DNA from: Carettochelys insculpta
Taxonomy: Eukaryota > Chordata > Testudines > Carettochelyidae
Length of the DNA stretch: 64,000 bases
Assembly: GCF_033958435.1 (NCBI RefSeq)
Contig: NC_134137.1
Location: forward strand, 174,047,501 to 174,111,500
Reading direction: 5' to 3'
Shown in pieces: positions 10,380 through 21,479 of this stretch. Made by a program: the position numbers and the translations under genes. A model generated the notes under the pieces. It did not search any database, was not told the origin of the DNA, and saw nothing but the letters and a program-made list of their open reading frames with translations. The number at the start of each line of letters is the position of its first letter. Position 1 is the first letter of the stretch.

Positions 10380-11947
10380 GGGTAGAGAGCAAACAGAAAT
10401 ATGATGGCTGACAATAGGTGCAGGGGTGCTCTGAGATGATATTGTGACTGGTGTTCTGGAATATTATAAGCTTAGGCAATTGCTCAGACAAACAAGTTTG
10501 GTTACTATTTGCAGGAGATAATGCTGCTCCCTCCTTGTTCACAATGTCACCTGAAAGTGAGAACAGGTGTGCACAGGCACCGTTGCAACTGGCATCCTGA
10601 GATATTTTCATGGCTGATGCACTAAAGCAGTGGTTCTTAACCTTTACTGCAGCCTGCACTTCTTTGGTTCTCAAAATACGTTCTCACACACCCTTATCAA
10701 AAATCAAAACTGGAGATGGGGGAGGCTATACACTCTTAAATGTATGTTAAATATATGCAAAATGGATAATGTTAATAAATACATAGGTCTGATGAAACAA
10801 AGTAATTGTACTTATGTGCCTGGGCTTAATTTGTGTTTTCAATGATTTACCTTCTAGAACAATCTGGCTTGTCTTGCAGCCCCAGAAAGGGCATCACACA
10901 CCTGCAGGGGGTGCATGCACTCCAGGTTAAGAACCACTGCACTAAAGTATCATGTAGCCAATCATGCATCAACCACCATTCCAGAAGACCTGAGTGCATG
11001 CTGAGGACAGGTTCTGCTTGATAATGATCCAAAGTAGTAGTGAGCAATGCAAGTGCATTTTCGTGATCTGAGTCACATGTCACCAGGAGAAGGTTGATTA
11101 TTTTGGTGGTTTGGGTTCTGTAGTTTCCACATCAGAGTGTTGCTCTTTTAAGACTTCTGAAAGCATGCTCCACTTCTCCACCCTGGACAGCACCTTGGTT
11201 TCTGAAACCTAGAGTTGAATGCTTCAGCTATCTTTGGAAATTTCTCATTGTTACCGTCATTATGTTTTGTCAAATCTGCAGCGAAAGCTGTAAAACAGGG
11301 CAGGATAGTTTCCCCAAAGGCCTTGAGTCACGAATTTTATTAACACATTTTAAATGAGCGTGATCAACAAGTAAGCATGTCCCTTGAATGGTGGTCAAAG
11401 CATGAAAGGTCATATGATTGTTTAGCCTATCTGATAGTAAATACCTTGAAATGCTGGCTACAAAACTGCCCTGGGAATGCCTGTTCTCATTTTTAGGTGA
11501 CAGTGTAAATAAGAAGTGGGCAGTATTATCTCTTGTAAATGTATCCAGACTTGTTTACCATAGTACTCGGTGAACAAAAAGTAGGACTGAGGAGACTTGT
11601 AGGCTCCAGTGTTTTACATAATTTTGTTTTTGAGTGCAGTTATGTAACAAAAGCAAACCTACATTTGTAAGTTGCAGTCCAGTAGTTGTATGAGGTAAAC
11701 CGAAAATTATTTGTTTTATAATTTTTCCAGTGCAAATATTTGTATTAAAATAATATAAAGTGAGTATTGTACACTTTGTATTGTGTTGTAATTGAAATTG
11801 ATATGTAGAAACCATCCAAAATGTAGAAACCATCCAAAATATTTAATACATTTCAATTGATATTCTATTAAGCATGATTAAAACTTCTATTGATCACGAT
11901 TAATTTTAACACTTTTCTGAGTTAACTACTATTAACTGACAGCCCTA
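10380..11947 (-). repeat. Unclassified ~1.5 kb repeat, split by a hAT MITE
   Basis: Bases 10380-10627 and 10948-11947 are related, in opposite orientation, to 62242-63235. Shared blocks include TGAGTGCAGTTATGTAAC and a terminal GTTAACT...CTGACAGCC. A minus-strand frame encodes VEHAFRSLKEQH, while the other copy encodes MEHAFRSLTSN. The ends look like a DNA transposon (GGCTGTCA), but I do not recognise the protein family. The left end is missing. Confidence 0.5.
10628..10939. mobile_element. hAT MITE with perfect 8-bp target duplication
   Basis: Terminal inverted repeats are CAGTGGTTCTTAACCT and AGGTTAAGAACCACTG. CACTAAAG occurs directly on both sides (10620-10627 and 10940-10947). At 312 bp it is non-coding. 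This is textbook hAT structure. Confidence 0.88.
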
Positions 11948-12070
11948 TTTATTATACAGTACATAACCAATCATTCATTAACTAACAACCCAATGGCATG
12001 TTAAATTACAAAGACTACTTCTCTTATACTATGCTGCACATTAGCCGAAAATGGTCACGGGATTACATAC

Positions 12071-12214
12071 CCTTAAGTACTGGTTTCTCTCCAATGCTCT
12101 GAATATTTTCAATAGCTGATGCTAGTGAATCCTCAGGTACAACATCTGCAAACAGGTATCCCAAATACCAAGCACAAACTGATGCAAAAATAAGTCCTGA
12201 TAATTTCACAAGGT
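12071..12214 (-). CDS. FAM3B: FAM3B coding exon 2 (signal peptide)
   Basis: Minus strand: acceptor TTTCTTATCAG before ACCTTGTGAAA; donor CTTAAGG|GTATGT. Two bases complete the Asn codon begun in exon 1, then 47 codons follow, then one base. The translation includes LIFASVCAWYLGYLFADVVP and IQSIGEKPVLK, against human VVFASLCAWYSGYLLAELIP and IRSIGERPVLK. The hydrophobic run at about residues 11-28 is the secretion signal or its core. The start of the mature region is acidic (PEDS). Phase and length fit the family. Confidence 0.95.
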
Positions 12215-13188
12215 CTGATAAGAAAGAACAAACCCATTATTAAATATGAAAGTAGTCGACAAAATGCTACTAAAAACATACAGCATCTCCTAGGGTCCGG
12301 CTATACAAATACACTAAATTGAGAAGGTGGAATTCAGTCCTGATACTCAGACATTCCAGAACTTCGGTGGTGCTGCAGACAAGAGGGAGTGTGGCATTCA
12401 ACAGTGACAACCCTTTCTACACCTACAAGAAAGAAATCTTGAAAAACAAACAAAAAACCCACTCTATCCATTTGACTTGGAAAAGCTGATACGCACGAGA
12501 TTTCTTGAACTCCACTATGGACATTTCTGTTGCCATCTACTTCAGATTGATTTCACCCAGATCCTGTGGTAATGGGTAACTACTTAAAACCCCACCCTAC
12601 AGATACTTCACAAGCAGTTCTCCGTATCTTCTTTGAAACACAGGAGGAGACTAAGGTAGGCCTGAATAGGCAGACAGGTAAATGGGAGTTGGGATGCAGA
12701 TTGAAGGTGGAGTTGTGAAATTAGATTTGCACACATCTGGAGGCCCGAGCCTTCACAGAGACATGGAGTGACCATAACCATGAGTCACCGCTATTGTAGG
12801 AGCTATAGATATTATTATATGGACTAGGAGACAGGTGTATGTTTGCAATGTTTTTGAGAGTGAAGCTGATAAATACAGAGCCACATTGTACCAGACACTT
12901 GGCAACCCCTTCTTCGGGGATAAGAATTTATTCATGGAACTGGAAAGAAATGTCATTCACTTTACCATCAAATTAATAAAATATCACATTTGTATTACAT
13001 CTTTCACCCTAAAATGACCCAAGTGTCTCACATGGTGAGTATACACATTGTGTGCCTTAAAGAACTACTTTGGAATACATGGATGGCTCCCAAACCAAAT
13101 TCCGCAACAAGATTATAAATTTCCTCTGCATTAGCAAAATCTTAGCATGTTAGCCCCATCTATACTGGAGGGAGGGATGGATTGAGTT
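12215..13188. other. FAM3B intron 1, 3' stretch, no feature seen
   Basis: AT-rich intron sequence. I see no repeat that I can name and no conserved reading frame up to the Harbinger insertion at 13192. Confidence 0.5.
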
Positions 13189-13208
13189 TAAGGGTATGCC
13201 TGCACTAG

Positions 13209-13455
13209 GGCTTGTCTACATTAGCCCCCTCCTCCAAAGGGGACATGTAAATGGGCCTGAGTGGAGAATAAAAATGAGGTGAAGTGCCCGCAGCTACATA
13301 GCTTGCCGGTGCTTTGAAGTTTGCAGCTTTAAAATTCTCAGGGAGAGAATTAGGTTAATGAGGTGCTGCCTATGAAGTGCAGCACCTCATTGCTATTTTC
13401 CGTTCGGGCTCGTTTATATGCCCCCTTCAAAGGAGGGGCTAGTGTAGACGAGCCC
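13209..13455. mobile_element. Nested palindromic MITE
   Basis: GGCTTGTCTACATTAGCCCC and the inverted GGGGCTAGTGTAGACGAGCC bound a 247-bp element flanked by TAG on both sides. It sits just inside the left end of Harbinger A. Its interior mirrors itself around GAGGTGCTGC. Confidence 0.7.
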
Positions 13456-13968
13456 TAGGAGATTAGGAAGAATTTGTTCCATTTGATTTTTTGGTATCCA
13501 ATTTTGTAAAGTCAAGGGTGTGTGTCCACACTGGCACAGGACATCAATGGAGTGTGTCTCCATGGGGGCGGGGGGGCAGCTTTGACTTTGTCAGCAATGC
13601 ACTATGGGTATCTGTGCCACTGATTACCCACTGACCGGAAGCTTCCACACAGCAATTGACACACACTTCTGAACTTCCAGAGCAGGTCTCATTTTGGTAC
13701 CGCTGTGCTTCAGAGTGGGGGGGGACAGAATTCACAGTGCTGCCCCCTTGCATTGTGGGTTGAGCGCCTAGTGTCTGATGGGACAAAAAAGTGACATGGG
13801 TGGTTCCAGGTGTGTGCCATCAGCCTCCCACAGTGCACTCATCTCTGCCTCTCCCTTTGGAAAGCAATGGCAAAAAATGTTTTTGCGCCCCTTTTTTCAC
13901 TGTGCATCTGTGCAGACACCACTACAAGGTTAGTGACCATGGACCCTGTTTAGCATCAAACTCTTGCA

Positions 13969-14782
13969 GTGAGTATTGTGAGCGCCTCATCCATTATGCT
14001 GTGGTATGTGCAGAGCCTAAGCAGCTATCAGAGTGATGAAGACTCTAAGGAGGATATAGACATACACGAATGTGAAACACTGGAGAGGAAAAACAGGGAG
14101 ATGCCGGCTGCAACTGATGCTTTATACAAAGTGGAGCACCAGCTCTGGTGCCATGAAACAAGCTCAGACTGTCAGGACCACATTGTTATGCAGGTATGGG
14201 ATGATCAGCAGTGGCTACAAAACTTCCGCATATGGAAGGCCACTTTCATGGAACTTTGTGAATCCCATTCCCCATGCCCTGAAGCACAGCGATACCAAAA
14301 TGAGACCTGCTCTGACAGTTCAGAAGTGTGTGACAATTGCTGTGTGGAAGCTTCCGGTCAGCGGGTAATCAACTCACAGTGGGTAAATCTACAGTAGTGG
14401 TTGCTGTGATCCAGGTAGCCAAGGCAATCAATACTCTTTCAACTACAAGGGATGATGACTCTGGGAAACGTGCAGGACACAGTTGATTGATTTGCCACCA
14501 TGGGATCTCTAACTGCAGCTGGGTGACAGATGAAATGCAAATCCTTATCTTGACACCAGACCAACTTGCCACAGAGTACATAAACTGCAAAGGGTACGTC
14601 TCTATGATTTTGCACAGGCTGGTGGATCACAAGGATTGTTTCACTAACATCAACGCGGGATGGTTGGGAAAGGGGCGTGACACAAATCTTTAGGAACTCT
14701 GGTCTGTTCAGAAAGTTGCAGAATGGAACTTTCTTCACAGACCAGAAAATTACCATTGGAAACAAGCAGATGCCAAATGTTA
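13969..14782 (+). pseudogene. Harbinger A transposase, N-terminal and DDE core remnant
   Basis: This is a PIF/Harbinger (HARBI1-like) DDE transposase relic. The N-terminal helical part reads VWDDQQWLQNFRIWKATFME near 14190. A stretch near 14375-14440 reads GKSTVVVAVIQVAKAINTLS. The core at 14487-14693 includes YINCKGY, then DHKDCFTNINAGW. It continues in another frame with FRNSGLFRKLQNGTFF and MPNVI. Normal Harbinger proteins have an aspartate in (I/V)DGTH; here the corresponding stretch reads VTDEMQILI. Frame changes and stops show it is inactive. An LTR-like insertion separates it from its C-terminal end. Confidence 0.75.
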
Positions 14783-14816
14783 TCCGAAGCCTTTGCTTTG
14801 TCCATTAAAATTAAGA

Positions 14817-15553
14817 TGTAAGTGCTGTAACTTTCAGTCATCACTGGTTTTAAGTCCTGTAACTTTATGTGAGCTTTGTTTTGTAGCCACAGCTAGGTCG
14901 AAGATAAGTTAGTAAGAAATTGTTTGTAGATACCATAAGTCTGTAAGAAATCCTGGCTGCACCTTTATAAACGAAATTGCTTTCTCTGGAGTGAGCTTTC
15001 CTTCCTTTGAGTGAGGAAAGTGTGAATGCGGGTGTGCAATAGAATCAGTGCCTGGCGCCAGCCTGTCTGGACAACCAGCAGCACCTTGATGGCCGGAGAA
15101 TAATAGGAAGTGATCCCTGCAGAAGAACCCACCAAAGAAAGAGAAAGAGGCCCCATCAAGAGAAGATTAAAGTCCCATCTGCTGTTAGTTGATAACTCAT
15201 GGTCATACAGCATCCACCATGCGTTCCCTAACTGCAGCTGGGTGACAGTGCATTCAGGGACAGTGGTGATGAATCATGGTTGTACAAAATGTTGAGACAG
15301 AAGAACAGGACAAGAACTATGGACTGAAACATAGAAGTATGGGTGCAAAGCTATAAGAGGGTTTCTTCTTGCCATCATCACTCCACAGGAGTTAGTATCA
15401 ACTGGCTCGGGAGGTAGGAGGTGGCCTAGGAGCCAGGAATGGATGGTACTGACTGTTCTGAGAACTAAACTGACAAGAGAGCACAAGCTGACATGGGAGC
15501 AAGCTGACAAGGGGGTTGTACGATCAGCTCCCCACCCCGGATTTGTGACTGCA
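14817..15553. repeat. LTR-like dispersed repeat, copy 1
   Basis: It starts TGTAAGTGCTGTAACTTT and ends near CCCCGGATTTGTGACTGCA. It is colinear with 39962-40783, sharing AGCACCTTGATGGC, AGAGGCCCCATCAAGA and GGGTGCAAAGCTATA. The TG...CA ends and the single-block size suggest a solo LTR, but I found no target duplication. It interrupts the transposase of Harbinger A. Confidence 0.45.
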
Positions 15554-15562
15554 GGATAACAC

Positions 15563-15904
15563 CCAGAGTCATCCTGGGAGATCCAGCTTACTCCTTGCTC
15601 CTTTGGTTATGGAGCCATATGCAGGCAGCCTGGACCACAGTAAGGAACAGTTCAAGTATAGGCTGAGCAAGTGCAGAATGGTAGTAGAATGTGTATTTGG
15701 ATGTTTAAAAGCCAGGCTCAAGAGCCTCCAGACTCAGACATCAAAGAAAGCAACATTCCCCTTGTGGTGGCAGCCTGCTGTGTGCTCCATAACTTATGTG
15801 AAAGTAAGGGTGAGAATTTCATGCCACACTGGGGGGCCAAGGCACAGCACCTGGCCACAAATTATGAGCAGACACACACCACGGCAATAAGGAAAGCATG
15901 GTGA
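15563..15904 (+). pseudogene. Harbinger A transposase, C-terminal remnant
   Basis: Reading across two frames gives VILGDPAYSLLPLVMEPYAG, then SLDHSKEQFKYRLSKCRMVV, then VECVFGCLKARLKSL and NIPLVVAACCVLHNLCESKG. This is the conserved end of PIF/Harbinger transposases, with the third catalytic residue in VE.xFGxLK. A one-base frame change falls after SLQTQTS. A polyadenylation-type AATAAAG follows at about 16147. Confidence 0.78.
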
Positions 15905-15944
15905 GGGCCACTGCTAATCAGGGAAGCTTTGAAAAACAGTTTTA

Positions 15945-16043
15945 TGTTCATCGGATGCATCTGACAAAGTGGGCCTTTGCTCACAAAAGCTTATGCTCCA
16001 AAATAGCTGTTAGTCTATAAGGTGCCACAGGACTTCTTGTTAG
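15945..16043 (+). repeat. Penelope-like 3' end, hammerhead-type fragment
   Basis: GCATCTGACAAAGTGGGCC, GCTCACAAAAGC, then GTTAGTCTATAAGGTGCCAC. TTTATGT/C flanks it on both sides (about 15942 and 16045). The catalytic-core blocks are mutated (CTGACAA for CTGATGA, CAAA for GAAA). Confidence 0.6.
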
Positions 16044-16207
16044 CTTTATGTCTTTTGCTGTTTCGGAGGTGCCTCCTCTATGATGTGTGCTGGCCTGTAA
16101 AACCTAACCCCCCCACCCTACACCCTGTGTAACCTAAACACAAACAATAAAGACACTGTTTTTGAGAGCTTAATCATTTTTATTTCAGGGATAAAATGTA
16201 AAGGAAC

Positions 16208-16684
16208 TCATGGTCTGGGGCTTCGGAGGTGGGTAAGTGAGGGCAAGAGGAATTTTCCTGTCCCAGGTAGGGGAATGTCAACCTTCTGCTCTGAGAAATG
16301 GCCCTGGCAGTGGAATGCAAACAGTTGATTCCCCCTCCCTGCATTCTGAGGCGCCAATAGGTGAGAGGGTGGAGAACATGATGAGGGGGCATGTGGTTCA
16401 TCATGGGCTGCAGTAGGGCTCTGTGATCCTCTACCAGACACCTCAGGAGCTCCGTTTATCAGCCTCAGCATCTCCTCCATGGGCCATGCTTTCAAAACTG
16501 TGATTACAAAAGCAGTTTCTGCAGCTGTGCACAATGCAAGTAGGGATGGGGTGGGGGAATGGTGGCTTTCAGAGCTGTGGCAGTTGCAGTCACCAGGTGC
16601 TTCCCCTTCCTGCTTTGCTGGGTCATTGAGAGTTTCCCTTCCCTGAGGAGCCTGGGGAAGGGAAGGGAGGTGGGAGGCCGGCAT
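16208..16684 (-). pseudogene. Possible C-terminal part of the Harbinger A Myb-like gene
   Basis: An open minus-strand frame of 158 codons, rich in Pro and Ser, lies downstream of the Myb-like remnant on the same strand. I see no domain in it. It could be the variable tail of the accessory protein or chance coding. Its position inside the transposon and its strand favour the former only weakly. Confidence 0.25.
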
Positions 16685-17356
16685 GGCAGTGAAGCTTGTG
16701 CTATCAGGGCTGTGTGGCTTTCACAGTTGCCATGTAGTTTCCCGCTGCTTGGCTGGGACAGTGCAAGTTCCCTTCCCCCAGGAGCCCAGGAAAGGGAAAG
16801 AAAGGGAAGGGAAGGGAGCGGGGTGGTCTAGATGTGGTGGAGCAGCTTGTGCTATCATAACTTAATGCTCCTTCCTCTAGGTTGGAATGCAAGGTATCAG
16901 TCTCTTTAGAATAGCACACATTGATAAGGAATGGATGCTGACTGAATGTGGATGGAAGGCTGGTCAGTATGCTGCAATGCTCTGTGCTGCAATGATGCCA
17001 GATTACTTACTGGTGTCTAGGCATGGAAAGGTGTCCTATCGCAGTCGTTGGAATAAGGCAGGCCTCCCCAAAAACCTCATGAGAAGGAGTAAAGAGTGCC
17101 CACCTGAGACCTTTATGGAGATGTGCAGGGAGGACTGCCGCTCTAACCCCAGGCATGTTAACAAGCAGTTCTGGGGGAGGGTCCAGGTACAGTGCCCACC
17201 ACAGATCAGACCCAATTGTCTTAATCCACTTGTAGCATGATTAAAAATGAGAACTCACCAGAAACGCCCTCCCCGCCATGAGGATCTGGCTACGTAACGT
17301 CCTGGGAGGAGGGGATGAGATCCAAAGTTAAAAAAAGTTCCTGACTGCCAGTGAGA

Positions 17357-17770
17357 TCAGCTGCTCCATTCGCCCACTGACCATTGCCTCTTCCTTCTCT
17401 TCCTCATCCTCCATGTCTTCCCTGATGTTGTCAGAGGCTCCCTGAGGAATCTCTTGGGAGGTACCCACAGTGTGGGGACAGTGGTTGCTCCCCCACCCCC
17501 CCAAATCCCATGCATCTTCTCATAGAAGCAGTACGCTTGTGGCAATGACCCAGAACATCCGTTTGCTTCCTGTGTCTTCTGGTACACCTGCCTGAGCACC
17601 TTGATTTTCATGCGGCACTGCCTGCTCCCCATGGTGCATTCCTTTTTCACTGTGCTCTGTGACATCTTGGCATAGATGTCTACATTTCCTTTGCTGCTTT
17701 GTAGTTCTGCCAGCATAGCTTCATCCCCCTGCCCCCACAGCAGTAAGGTTCTGGCTCTCCTAACACTCCT
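17357..17770 (-). pseudogene. Harbinger A Myb/SANT-like accessory protein
   Basis: The minus-strand frame reads RTLLLWGQGDEAMLAELQSS, KGNVDIYAKMSQ, RQCRMKIKVLRQVYQKTQEA and SLPQAYCFYEKMHGIWGG. This is the trihelix Myb/SANT DNA-binding domain that Harbinger transposons encode beside the transposase to bind their ends. The start codon region and C-terminus are not intact. A frame of 119 codons survives. Confidence 0.72.
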
Positions 17771-18159
17771 TGCAGAAGCTCATCTGTGATGCTGAGAATT
17801 CACGGCCAGATAAGCTGTTGAGGTGTGCTACCAAGGAGTACGGCTTGCACCGCTTGCCAGGCAGGTGAAACATGAAATGAAATTCAAGCTTTCCTGGGCC
17901 CTTTCCAGCATACCTGGAGCAATGTAGGACATCTCCAGGAGACCAAGAACATTGAATTTCACAAAGCTCTGTGTGCAATACCCTAAAGTTGATCATACAA
18001 GGTCAATTGTGGCATTATTTCTCATGAAAAGTAGATGAACTAAAGCCGACCTTAGGAGCCTTTAAAGTCAGCAGAATGGACCTGCAGCGTGGATTGAATG
18101 CTTAGAAATTCAACCTAAGTCAGCTAAGTTTGACTTAACATCCTAGTGCAGACCAAGCC

Positions 18160-18627
18160 TAAACAGATACAAGTCAACATATTTAAGTGCTGTTAAAAAA
18201 ACATTAACATTAGGGCTGTTCAGGAACCACCATTGGCATTTCACATCAAATTCTGAAATGCTGAATTTTTTCCTTCTGATTTGCTTTGTGGAAATTTCTA
18301 GGTTTCCCACTAAACAAAATTTGCAAAAGTAAAAAACAATTTTAGGAAATATTACACTTCAATAAAATCAAAATAATTTGTATCCACTTTGACTTTCTAT
18401 ATTATAATTCAGAACAGTGTTTCTTAAACTCTGTGCTGTGAGTGTCTGGAAAAATACACTGATGGCATATACTTTCTGTTATGAGACCTGATTAAATTAC
18501 TTCATTTTTGACTTTTTGATGTATATGCTGCTGTTAGGAAAAAAAACCCACACCTGACAATTTCTTGGAAGAAAATGTGCATAGGTGTTCTGCATAAAAA
18601 CATTGCTTGGTGTTACACGGGCTCAAA
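18160..18627. other. Intron 1 stretch, nothing recognised
   Basis: AT-rich sequence between two transposon blocks. I see no gene or nameable repeat. Confidence 0.45.
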
Positions 18628-18858
18628 GGCTGTGTCTACACTAGAGAGTTTTGTTGACAGAAGGGGACTTCTGTCAACATAACTCAGGAAGCGTCTGCAC
18701 ACACAAAATGTTCCATCAACAGAGTCTACACAGAACTCTGCATTTGCCTCAACAGTGTCATCCCTCGAAAATAACAGCTACGCCTGCACTAGAGCACTCT
18801 TTCAAAAGAGTGCCTTTTGAAAGAGAGTAATCGAAAGATACCCTTTTGAAGGAGAGTG

Positions 18859-19807
18859 TCATAAAATCATAGAATCATAGAATGCTAGGACTGGAAGGGA
18901 CCTTGAGAGGTCATCGAGTCCTGCCCCCTGCCCTCATGGCAGGACCAAGTACTGTCTAGGCCATCCCTGATAGACATTTATCTAACCTGTTCTTAAATAT
19001 CTCCAGAGATGGAGATTCCACAACCTGCCTAGGCAATTTATTCCACTGTTTGACCACCCTGACAGTTAGGAACGTTTTCCTAATGTCCAACCTAAACTTC
19101 CCTTGCTGCAGTTTAAGTCCATTGCCTCTTGCTCTCTCCTCAGAGGCCAAGAAGAACAAGTTTTCTCCCTCCTCCTTATGACTCCCTTTTAGATACTTGA
19201 AAACCGCTATCATGTCCCCCCTTAATCTTCTTTTTTCCAAACTAAACAAGCCCAATTCTTTCAGCCTTTCTTCATAGGTCACATTCTCTAGACCTTTGAT
19301 CATTCTTGTTGCTCTTTTCTGGACCCTTTCCAATTTCTCCACATCTTTTTTGAAATGTGGTGCCCAAAACTGGACACAATACTCCAACTGAGGCTTAATC
19401 AGCGCAAAGTAGAGCAGAAGAATGACTTCTTGTGCCTTGTTCACAACACACCTGTTAATGCATCCCAGAATCATGTTTGCTTTTTTTGCAACAGCATCAC
19501 ACTGTTGACTCATATTTAACTTGTGGTCCACTATGACCCCTAGATCCCTTTCTGCCATACTCCTTCCTAGACAGTTGCTTCCCATTCTGTATGTGTGAAA
19601 CTGATTGTTCCTTCCAAAGTGGAGCACTTTGCATTTGTCCTTATTAAACTTCATCCTGTTTACTTCAGACCATTTCTCCAATTTGTCCAGATCATTTTGA
19701 ATTTTGACCCTACCCTCCGAAGCAATTGCAGCCTCTCCTAGCTTGGTATCATTGGCAAACTTAATAAGTGTACTGTCTATGCCAATATCTAAATTGTATC
19801 TACACAT
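18859..19807 (-). repeat. CR1 LINE 3' part with a long open RT frame
   Basis: Minus orientation. The 3' end has the CR1 octamer-type repeat ATCATAGAATCATAGAATG at 18866-18884, followed by GACTGGAAGGGACCTTGAG. The minus-strand frame at 18956-19807 is open for 283 codons and covers the C-terminal end of the CR1 reverse transcriptase (KFANDTKLGE, NRMKFNKDKCKVLHFGRN, QLEYCVQFWAPHFKKDVEKL, RRLRGDMIAVFKYLKG, VVKQWNKLPRQVVESPSLE). It is 5'-truncated, as most CR1 copies are. The uninterrupted frame suggests a fairly young insertion. Confidence 0.9.
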
Positions 19808-20256
19808 GGGCTGGGGCTGGCACCGTCAATGAGCGCCTTCGAAAGGGCCACCCACCATATCAAAAGGGGACGTCCAGGCGGTCGAAAGACCATCTACTTG
19901 CACCAACATCCTCTTTTGAAAGAAAGGGCCAGGTAATGCTGCAGATGCGGTTGCAGGGTGGCCAAGCCCTTCTGGGGCTGCAGCAAGTCACTCCTTTAAA
20001 GCCCCCCCACCAACAATTTCGGCTTGCACAGCACAAGGCCTGTGGAGCTGCCACAAGCCCTGCAGACACAGTGCCTGCAGAGAGAGCCATGGAGCAGCAG
20101 CAGCTCAACAGCCTGCTGGCCACTGCCAGCAGAGTGGCCACCCTGCAGCTCCTGTCAGGGGGACTCCCAGGCACAGAAGGGGATGTTCCAGACCATGGGG
20201 TCCTCTGTTGGCTCTGAAGCTACCCTGCCAGCTCAGAATGGTGGGAGCAACTGGTC

Positions 20257-21257
20257 ATGGGGCAGTGGGATGATGACCGGTGGCTCCGGAATTTCTGGAT
20301 GTGGTGGCAGACCTTTCTGGAGCTGTGGCAATGGCTGTCCCCAGCTCTGAGACACCAGGACACCTGGATGCAGTGCGCCATCCCCACGGAGAGGTGGGTC
20401 ACAATAGCTGTCTGGAAGCTGGCCACTCCAGACAGCTACTGCTCTGGGGGACATGAATTTGGTGTGGGCCAGGCCACAGTTGGGCTGTCGTGATGGAGGG
20501 AAAGAGGCCAGGACATGCAACCCTCAGGAAGGTGGAGGTCTGGGATGGGCCTGGGGTGGGCCTGGCATGCCCTGCACACCCTCACAGGTGCCTATGTCCT
20601 TCCCCTTGCAGATGGTGCGCACACTCAATGCCATGCTCCACCAGAGGGTCATCTGCATCAGGGACCTGGACGTGGGCTTTGCCGCAGTGGGGTTCTCGAA
20701 TTGCTTCAGGGCCCTTCATGGGACCCATATGCTCATCCATGCCCCAGGGCACAGCAGAGGACAATTCATAAACAGGAAGGACTACCACTGGGTGGTCCTA
20801 CAGGCCATGGTGGACAGCCCAGGCCGGTTCCAGGACGTGCATGTGAGCTGGCCAGGCTGCATGGATGACATGTAGGTTTTCTGCAACTTAGGCCTGTGTC
20901 ACTGGCTGGAGGCAGGGCTCTACACCCCCACCAGAAGGAGATCCCATTGGGGGACACCACAGTGCCCCTCTGCCTGGTAGGTGACACAGCATATCTGATC
21001 CAGCCCTGGCTCATGCAGCCCTATATGAGCCACCCACCTCTCCAGCCAGGAGTGCTTCAACACCCAGCTGAACCACGCCTGCCAGGTGGTTGAACGAACC
21101 TTTGGCAGCTTGAAGGGGTGGTGGCACTGCATCCTCGCCTGCATGAAGGTGGGTGTCCTCAATGTTCCCAGGGGGTCAACGCCTGCTACACTCCACAACA
21201 TTGTGGAGAGTAAGAGGGAGGACTTTGTGCAAGGGTGGGCACCCAAGGCCAGCATGG
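20257..21257 (+). pseudogene. Harbinger B transposase remnant
   Basis: The N-terminal exon at 20257-20493 reads WDDDRWLRNFWMWWQTFLEL, then WVTIAVWKLATPDSYC and FGVGQATVG. After a likely intron (acceptor CCTTCCCCTTGCAG near 20611) comes MVRTLNAMLHQRVICIRDLD, GTHMLIHAP, FINRKDYHWVVLQAMVDSPG, then RFQDVHVSWPG. Then comes a stop. The end at 21086-21250 reads VVERTFGSLKGWWHC and NVPRGSTPATLHNIVESK. The first catalytic Asp (normally DGTH) is His (HGTH), and frames are broken between 20870 and 21085, so it is inactive. Confidence 0.8.
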
Positions 21258-21479
21258 TCTACCCCCAGCTAGCCACCACCCCAAGCTGCCAGGCCCACCA
21301 GGACTGGATCTGTGCCCGGGGGGCCCTGTGCCATTACTGTGAGCATGGGCCCCAGTGAGCAAGGCCCCAGCCACTCCCGGCAGGTCTCATGCACACTTCT
21401 CCCTCTCAACCCTCTGCACCCCAAGTTGCCACGTCCCGCACACCACCACTGCCCCCCACCCCCGAGCACATAGCACGCC

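Larger units (their letters stand above)
13192..18159. mobile_element. PIF/Harbinger transposon A (decayed, two-gene)
   Basis: The ends are GGGTATGCCTGCACTAG and, inverted, GGCTTGGTCTGCACTAG (12 of 17 match by eye). TAA flanks both sides (13189-13191 and 18160-18162), the 3-bp duplication typical of PIF/Harbinger. Inside are a broken transposase on the plus strand (13969-14770 and 15563-15904) and a Myb/SANT-like gene on the minus strand (about 17357-17770), the usual pair of Harbinger proteins. It has been invaded by a MITE at 13209-13455, an LTR-like repeat at 14817-15553 and a Penelope-like end at 15945-16043. Confidence 0.8.
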
